Assembly (NCBI GenBank): GCA_913044145.1
Contig: CAJWOD010000033.1
Span: 1-10,365, forward strand
Length of the DNA: 10,365 nucleotides
Direction of reading: 5' to 3'
Origin: an uncultured Nitrospina sp.
GTDB taxonomy: Bacteria > Nitrospinota > Nitrospinia > Nitrospinales > VA-1
Position 1 is the stretch's first letter. Each line of letters starts with the position of its first letter. The notes beneath the pieces are model-generated. The model was not told the DNA's origin. It did no database searches and saw nothing but the letters and a program-made list of their open reading frames with translations. This document shows, piece by piece, positions 6,306-10,365 of this stretch. The translations under genes and the position numbers were made by a program.

Positions 6306-8090
6306 TTGTTTTTTAATCCATTCCTGCCTATGTCAAGCCTTCCTAATCTTTCCTCAATCAAATCAAATGAGAAATATTTACTATACTGCTGGATGGTCTT
6401 TTGTTTTTTAGCTTTGACCTATAAACTTGGTGAAGTTCCGCCTTACCATCCGGATGAAAATTTCTATGTCGAATCATCCCTGCGAATGATTGAATCAGGT
6501 GATTATATTACCCCTGTCTACCATGAGAAAAAGCGTTTTGCAAAACCCATCTTATATTACTGGATGGTTGTTTCATCTTTTAAAGTATTTGGTGTTAGTT
6601 TAGCGTCAGCTCGTATACCCTCGGCAATATTTGGAACTTTAAGCATTGGTCTAGTTTTCTTGCTGGGACGAAATTTATTTGATAGCCGGGTGGGCTTGTT
6701 TAGCTCATTTATATTACCTACTACTTATCTTCATTTTCAAATATCTCGATGGTCATCAACTGATATGGCATTGAGCTTCTTTATTCTTCTCGCCTTATAC
6801 CTTTTTGCCCTTTCATACAAAGCAAATTTTAAGAAAAATATTTATACCTATCTTTTCTATATTTCAATTGGTTTAGGGTTCATGGTAAAGGGTCCTGTTG
6901 CAATTCTGATTCCAGGTTTAACCATTTTAGGGTTTTTAATCGTGACCAAAAGAAGAGCTCGGTTTTCGGATTTACATATCGGCAAAGGCCTGATCATCGT
7001 ATTAATGATAATTTTACCCTGGTTTGCGGCTATGTTTTGGATGCATGGGGAGGAATTTAAAAATCATATTATAGGTAACGAAATTAAGAATCGGCTAGTT
7101 CACAATACACCGTTCAGTTTTTATTATGTTGGTGTTCTATTTCGCTATCAACTTCCCTGGTCACTTTTTTTTATTTTTGCAGTACTAAAACAATTTGGGT
7201 TTCTAGGGCCAATAAATATTACAGGTATAGGTCTTATCGACCGAATGAAAGGACTTTGGAAAAACGTTACTAAACATGCAAAACTACTTTTTAAAGAAGG
7301 GAATGAACCCCTTAATTTTTGTTATACATGGATTTTGGCTTGTTTAGCTCTGTTTATTTTCCATCGGGTGGAGCATAGCCGTTATATGCTGCCCTGTTTT
7401 CCTGCGGTTTCAATTTTAACGGCCAAGATGTTTGCAGATGCAGAAGAAACCTCATTGAAACTAAGATTTGCCGGCCTTAATTTCTCCAGTATTTTTACAG
7501 CACTAACTTTCCTAACCTTATCAACTCTAACAGGATTAGGAATGTTTATTCAGGGTTCCACCCCATCTGCATTTTTTATATTACCTGCAATCCTCCTTAT
7601 CGGTTCTTTAATCCTAGTTTGGCTTGTTCGATCAAAGAATTCAGAAAAGATGGTGTTTCCGACGGCTGTTGTGCTGGCTTTGACTTTTTCTTCTTTAAGC
7701 GGGGATGTTCTTCCTTTTTTCAACCAGTATCCGATGAAAAAGTTTGCAGAACATATTAATCAGGAAAATATAAGGGAACCCATTGCAATTTATAAGTTAG
7801 GAAACCATAGGGCTCGTTTGGGAGTTTTAACAGGAAGGACGGTAGTGACGCTACATTCCCTTCAGGGAGCAAAAAGTTTCTTAAGGACAACTCAAAAAAA
7901 ATATCTGGTTATTAAAAAAACAGATTGGGAAAATAAATTTTTGAATCAAAAAATGAAAATTATAAAGACGGATAAAATTAGGGTTAAAACTAAGTTCAAA
8001 TCAAACGATATTAAAAGTCTATTTAATATTGAAAGACTTAGAAAATTAATAAATTCTACAGAAACTATATATTTTATGAGCAATAATTAA
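6306..8090 (+). CDS. ArnT/PMT-type polyprenyl-phosphate-sugar glycosyltransferase
   Basis: This is a 594-residue multi-pass inner-membrane protein of the GT-C (GT39/GT83, PMT_2) superfamily. After a first hydrophobic helix (about 25-41) comes the first periplasmic loop with the acidic pair Asp50-Glu51 in HPDENFYVESSLRM, then GDYITP (65-70) and RFAKPILYYW (77-86), all hallmarks of ArnT-like enzymes. RWSSTDMALSF (148-158), GLGFMVKGPVAILIP (189-203) and RVEHSRYMLP (near 353-363) match further conserved loops. About ten or more hydrophobic segments are visible, followed by a Lys-rich soluble tail from about 480. Family members move a sugar from a polyprenyl-phosphate carrier to lipid A, another glycolipid or protein in the periplasm. 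The specific sugar is unknown, and no Ara4N synthesis genes are present, so I do not call it ArnT. The frame opens at TTG (6306); an ATG at residue 9 (6330) is an alternative start, and neither has a good ribosome binding site. It converges on a paralogue-like gene with a 4-bp gap. Confidence 0.91.
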   Translation: MFFNPFLPMSSLPNLSSIKSNEKYLLYCWMVFCFLALTYKLGEVPPYHPDENFYVESSLRMIESGDYITPVYHEKKRFAKPILYYWMVVSSFKVFGVSLASARIPSAIFGTLSIGLVFLLGRNLFDSRVGLFSSFILPTTYLHFQISRWSSTDMALSFFILLALYLFALSYKANFKKNIYTYLFYISIGLGFMVKGPVAILIPGLTILGFLIVTKRRARFSDLHIGKGLIIVLMIILPWFAAMFWMHGEEFKNHIIGNEIKNRLVHNTPFSFYYVGVLFRYQLPWSLFFIFAVLKQFGFLGPINITGIGLIDRMKGLWKNVTKHAKLLFKEGNEPLNFCYTWILACLALFIFHRVEHSRYMLPCFPAVSILTAKMFADAEETSLKLRFAGLNFSSIFTALTFLTLSTLTGLGMFIQGSTPSAFFILPAILLIGSLILVWLVRSKNSEKMVFPTAVVLALTFSSLSGDVLPFFNQYPMKKFAEHINQENIREPIAIYKLGNHRARLGVLTGRTVVTLHSLQGAKSFLRTTQKKYLVIKKTDWENKFLNQKMKIIKTDKIRVKTKFKSNDIKSLFNIERLRKLINSTETIYFMSNN

Positions 8091-8094
8091 CGGA

Positions 8095-9570
8095 CTATTT
8101 AACATTGGGAATTTTCATTCCAGAAAAATCGTAATTCACCTGTGCTCTATTTTGAGATGAGGTAAAAAACACATATTTCGAGTTTCCCATTATCAAATAA
8201 AATTTATCAGGGAATTCTGAATTTAAAGACTTGAATTCATCCGAGTTTGACAACCAAAATTTTTTAGGATTAGCGTGTAATCGTTTAAATAGTTCCTCTC
8301 TTTTGGTTACAGGATTCTCCAAGTCTCTGTCCGCATAAAACAGCATGGCATGCTTAGGGTTCCATTGAGAAAGTTTGAAATTCCCGATCTTTTCATTTTG
8401 TGGAGTATTAAGTTTTATAATAGTAGCTAAATGCCGAACTTCTTTACTACTTTCCGCTAAAGTTACCTTGACTTGAAAGGGGGTAGAATTCACAAATAAT
8501 GCTGTCAGGCAAGCGGTTACTAATAAACCTCGCAAAACCTTTTCTTTCCAATATGGATCCATCCAATCGGAAAAGGTTTTTGTGACAATAATAGATAGCG
8601 CAGGAAAAATCATAATAACGTAACGTAAGGTATGATTTTTACTCGTGCTCATTACTAAAAATATTAACGTGGGCCATAGGAAAAGCAATATTGAGTTCTC
8701 GTCCTTTTCGACAAATCCCTTTTTTGCAAATTTATACAATCCTATTAACGCAAAAGGTAACCAGGGCCAATAATTTCGCAAAAAATCCATTGAGTAACCG
8801 AAAAAATTAAATATGTGGGCACTTCCTCTAAAGCCACGATCAAGAATTAAAACTCCAAAATGTGTATTTATAAAATTTTGACCAAATTGAATCCAGTTAA
8901 TGATATGCCAACTGAATCCCAAGCCTAAGGCAATTAGGATTCCTGCAAGTAAAAAAGGATTGACCATCTCCTTCCATTGGCGGTTAAAGAATAAGTATAA
9001 AAAAACTATAGCTAATGGGAAAATACCTAGAACACTTTTTGACAAAATCCCACCAGCGGTAGCGAGCCCAAAAACTAGATACCATTGTTTATGGTTTTTG
9101 GCTTTTAAAAATGCAAACATTGAAAAAGTAACAAAAAATGCTAAAGGAATATCGACCATCGCCCTTCGGGATGAGTCAATAAAAATGCCTGGAAAAATTA
9201 AGACCAGAGGAGAAATGAAAGTAATCCAAGAATCTTTATAGAAATAGTCAGCCAATCGATACGTCAAAACAACAACACCTACCCCAAACAAAGCAGGAAA
9301 AAAAATAGCCGAAAAACTTGAGACTCCAAATATGCTGTACGCTAAAGCCATGCACCAAAAAGTTAGCGGCGGATTGGCAAAGTCAGGTGATCCGGCAAGT
9401 TTAACAACCCACAGGTTTCCAGACTCGTATATCTCTTTGGCCTTCTGTGCATAATAGGCATCATCAAAATTTGGAATGCCCGTGTCTAATTGCCGGCCAA
9501 GAAAAATTAATAGGGCCAGGAAAACAAGGAAGTAGATTTGAAATGTCTTGCTGTTTAGTATCGCGTTCAA
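8095..9570 (-). CDS. Second ArnT/PMT-type membrane glycosyltransferase
   Basis: This is a 491-residue GT-C fold membrane protein in the same superfamily as the gene it faces, but shorter and clearly divergent. Helix one (about 12-28) leads to a periplasmic loop with Asp36-Asp37 in NFDDAYYAQKAKEIYESGN, where the neighbour has Asp-Glu. FANPPLTFW (64-72) replaces the usual K-P-P-L-x-x-W motif, with Asn in place of Lys. DSSRRAMVDIPLAFF (132-146) and SKNHTLRYVIMIFP (around 310-325) match the later family motifs. Many hydrophobic segments follow, and a soluble C-terminal domain begins near 380. It should transfer a sugar from a polyprenyl-phosphate donor at the periplasmic face; the acceptor is unknown. 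The start is a TTG at 9570, the first canonical start codon after the in-frame stop; no convincing ribosome binding site precedes it. Its TAG stop lies 4 bp from the stop of the convergent gene. Confidence 0.9.
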   Translation of the reverse strand: MNAILNSKTFQIYFLVFLALLIFLGRQLDTGIPNFDDAYYAQKAKEIYESGNLWVVKLAGSPDFANPPLTFWCMALAYSIFGVSSFSAIFFPALFGVGVVVLTYRLADYFYKDSWITFISPLVLIFPGIFIDSSRRAMVDIPLAFFVTFSMFAFLKAKNHKQWYLVFGLATAGGILSKSVLGIFPLAIVFLYLFFNRQWKEMVNPFLLAGILIALGLGFSWHIINWIQFGQNFINTHFGVLILDRGFRGSAHIFNFFGYSMDFLRNYWPWLPFALIGLYKFAKKGFVEKDENSILLFLWPTLIFLVMSTSKNHTLRYVIMIFPALSIIVTKTFSDWMDPYWKEKVLRGLLVTACLTALFVNSTPFQVKVTLAESSKEVRHLATIIKLNTPQNEKIGNFKLSQWNPKHAMLFYADRDLENPVTKREELFKRLHANPKKFWLSNSDEFKSLNSEFPDKFYLIMGNSKYVFFTSSQNRAQVNYDFSGMKIPNVK

Positions 9571-9652
9571 TGTTTTGTTATATGCAAGTTCTAAGGTATG
9601 GCGATATTTTTTGGGAGGTTATTAAGGTAGATGAAACAATTATTCGTTGAAT

Positions 9653-9964
9653 CTAAAGGTACTGATTCAATCTTATTTTCTCTTCATCATCCAGGATAGG
9701 GCTATATATAAAACCAAAAGTCTCCAGTCGCCATACAATAACGTCCAATCCTTTTAACATATTGAACCAATAGATTATGGCCTGAGGAAAGGACTTTCGG
9801 TTTAGATCATTATTGCAAAAAATAAAATCTACCAATTGTTTGCGCGAATGACTAATGAGCTCTCGGTTTCCTCGGGATTTGACTATTTTATAAAGCGTGA
9901 ACAAATTTTGAAGTTTTTGCAGCATTGGAGATTTGGAAAAAATGGGTAGAGATTTGTCTCGCAC
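9653..9964 (-). CDS. Uncertain 103-codon hypothetical protein
   Basis: I do not recognise this protein. The frame runs from a GTG at 9964 to a TAG at 9653; an ATG at 9925 (residue 14) is an alternative start. Neither is preceded by a Shine-Dalgarno sequence at good spacing. It has no signal peptide or clear membrane helix, although residues 63-90 are fairly hydrophobic and aromatic. Composition is plausible for a real soluble protein, with basic residues at the N-terminal half and an acidic DDEEK patch near the end. It sits 82 bp upstream of the second ArnT-like gene on the same strand and could be cotranscribed. If it is not a gene, the whole stretch 9571-10162 is non-coding apart from the dyad described separately. 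A decayed gene fragment is also possible. Confidence 0.38.
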   Translation of the reverse strand: MRDKSLPIFSKSPMLQKLQNLFTLYKIVKSRGNRELISHSRKQLVDFIFCNNDLNRKSFPQAIIYWFNMLKGLDVIVWRLETFGFIYSPILDDEEKIRLNQYL

Positions 9965-9992
9965 TATAAATACGTTGGTTAATTCTATCCTA

Positions 9993-10040
9993 AGTATAAA
10001 ATTAAGTAAAGGAAGGTGTAATTCCTCACTTAATCATACT
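9993..10040. repeat. Long interrupted inverted repeat (potential 17-bp stem)
   Basis: Three blocks pair in register: AGTAT (9993-9997) with ATACT (10036-10040), ATTAAGT (10001-10007) with ACTTAAT (10028-10034), and AGGAA (10010-10014) with TTCCT (10022-10026). They enclose a 7-nt loop, with small asymmetric interruptions (AAA/C and AA/C) between the blocks. There are 17 base pairs in 48 nt. No T-run follows on either strand, so it is not a standard intrinsic terminator. It lies between the doubtful 103-codon gene and the M20 peptidase gene and could be a regulatory hairpin, a small-RNA element or a degraded mobile miniature repeat. Confidence 0.6.
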
Positions 10041-10063
10041 ATAGTTAATGCACACGAATTATT

Positions 10064-10073
10064 ATGCTAGCAT
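10064..10073. repeat. 10-bp palindrome upstream of the M20 peptidase gene
   Basis: ATGCTAGCAT is a perfect palindrome about 90 bp before the M20 start. TATGCT (10063-10068) overlaps it and could serve as a -10 box, but I find no -35 hexamer at 16-18 bp. The rest of the 10074-10162 leader is AT-rich without a clear signal. Confidence 0.25.
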
Positions 10074-10162
10074 TAAATTTAAAGACCTAAATCTGTCTAG
10101 GAAAAATGTCGAGCGTGGAATAAATAATACTTTAATAAATTTTTAACCAAAAACCCTAGAAT

Positions 10163-10365
10163 ATGAAATCTGAAGAAATTAGCGCAAATGCTTGTAAAAA
10201 AATTGAAGTGGATAGTGATCTGGTAAACGAGCATTTAAAAGTGCTGGAAGATATGGTTAGGATTGATAGCCGTAGTTTTGGGGTTAATGAATTCGAAGGG
10301 GATAGAACTGTTCCCTCAGATATGAAGGAAATTTTAGAATGCACGAAAAAATATCTGACAAAAAT
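10163..10365 (+). CDS. M20-family metallopeptidase, N-terminal part only (runs off the right edge)
   Basis: From the ATG at 10163 the frame stays open for 67 codons to the end of the window. The segment MVRIDSRSF (31-39) followed by NEFEGDRTVPSDMKEILECT (42-61) matches the start of M20/M25/M40-type zinc carboxypeptidases (glutamate carboxypeptidase, ArgE and DapE relatives), where a helix leads to an I-D/P-S-x-S turn before the catalytic domain. The metal-binding His, Asp and Glu residues lie beyond the edge and cannot be checked, so activity and substrate are open. No signal peptide is visible, which suggests a cytoplasmic enzyme. The sequence before the ATG (CCTAGAAT) is a poor ribosome binding site. 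It seems unrelated in function to the glycan genes and probably begins a separate transcription unit. Confidence 0.82.
   Translation, partial: MKSEEISANACKKIEVDSDLVNEHLKVLEDMVRIDSRSFGVNEFEGDRTVPSDMKEILECTKKYLTK

Noticed and set aside
8900..9241. 113-codon plus-strand open frame
   Set aside because: It is fully antisense to the well-supported second ArnT-like gene, has low-complexity Lys/Ile-rich sequence and matches no family I know.
6306..9570. Polymyxin-resistance arn operon
   Set aside because: Only the ArnT-like fold is present; no arnA, arnB, arnC, arnD or arnE/F genes are in the window, and the PMT_2 superfamily covers many other sugars and acceptors.
9631..9699. 22-codon plus-strand ORF starting ATGAAACAATT with AAGG just upstream
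   Set aside because: Too short to support, it overlaps the end of the possible 103-codon minus-strand gene, and the AAGG spacing is too tight.
1..10365. CRISPR array, tRNA, rRNA, IS element or phage genes
   Set aside because: No regularly spaced repeats, cloverleaf-like segments, transposase or integrase motifs, or terminal inverted repeats were seen.

Overview
This is an AT-rich window from what looks like a Gram-negative bacterium. The evidence is a group of envelope-sugar genes: a GT9 heptosyltransferase-type enzyme, two GT4 glycosyltransferases, a SAM methyltransferase, and two multi-pass ArnT/PMT-type glycosyltransferases that use polyprenyl-linked sugars. No rRNA, tRNA, phage, IS or CRISPR signal is visible. 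Several genes appear to start with TTG or GTG. The lineage cannot be fixed from this sequence. A low-GC proteobacterial, SAR324-like or Nitrospinota-like genome is possible, but that is a guess.

Layout, left to right. Positions 1-195 show nothing I can name. A TIGR01777-type epimerase fused to a C-terminal SRPBCC domain lies on the minus strand (196-1548). It diverges from a small protein with two CDGSH iron-sulfur motifs on the plus strand (1663-1893), and the 114-bp gap between them carries overlapping promoter-like elements. Next comes a minus-strand run, transcribed right to left: GT4 glycosyltransferase (6121 to 4988), GT9 heptosyltransferase-like (4969 to 3911), SAM methyltransferase (about 3897 to 3211), a possible 24-codon micro-ORF (3139 to 3065) and a WaaG-like GT4 (3033 to 1909). 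The first three are tightly packed (18 and about 13 bp gaps) and are very likely one operon. The WaaG-like gene follows after 177 bp.

At 6122-6305 this operon diverges from a plus-strand ArnT/PMT-type glycosyltransferase (6306-8090). That gene converges, with only 4 bp between stops, on a second ArnT/PMT-like gene on the minus strand (9570 to 8095). Further right are a weakly supported 103-codon ORF (9964 to 9653), an intergenic region with a striking long interrupted inverted repeat (9993-10040), and the 5' end of an M20-family metallopeptidase that runs off the right edge (10163 onward).

The central genes plausibly build or decorate the LPS core or another surface glycan. The cytoplasmic GT9 and GT4 enzymes would extend the acceptor from nucleotide-sugars, the methyltransferase could modify a sugar or lipid intermediate, and the membrane ArnT-like enzymes would add sugars from polyprenyl-phosphate donors on the periplasmic side. 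The actual substrates cannot be read from the sequence. I see no convincing new system. The most notable points are an Asp-to-Asn change in the GT9 donor-site motif, the paired ArnT-like genes, the intergenic dyads and the micro-ORF.
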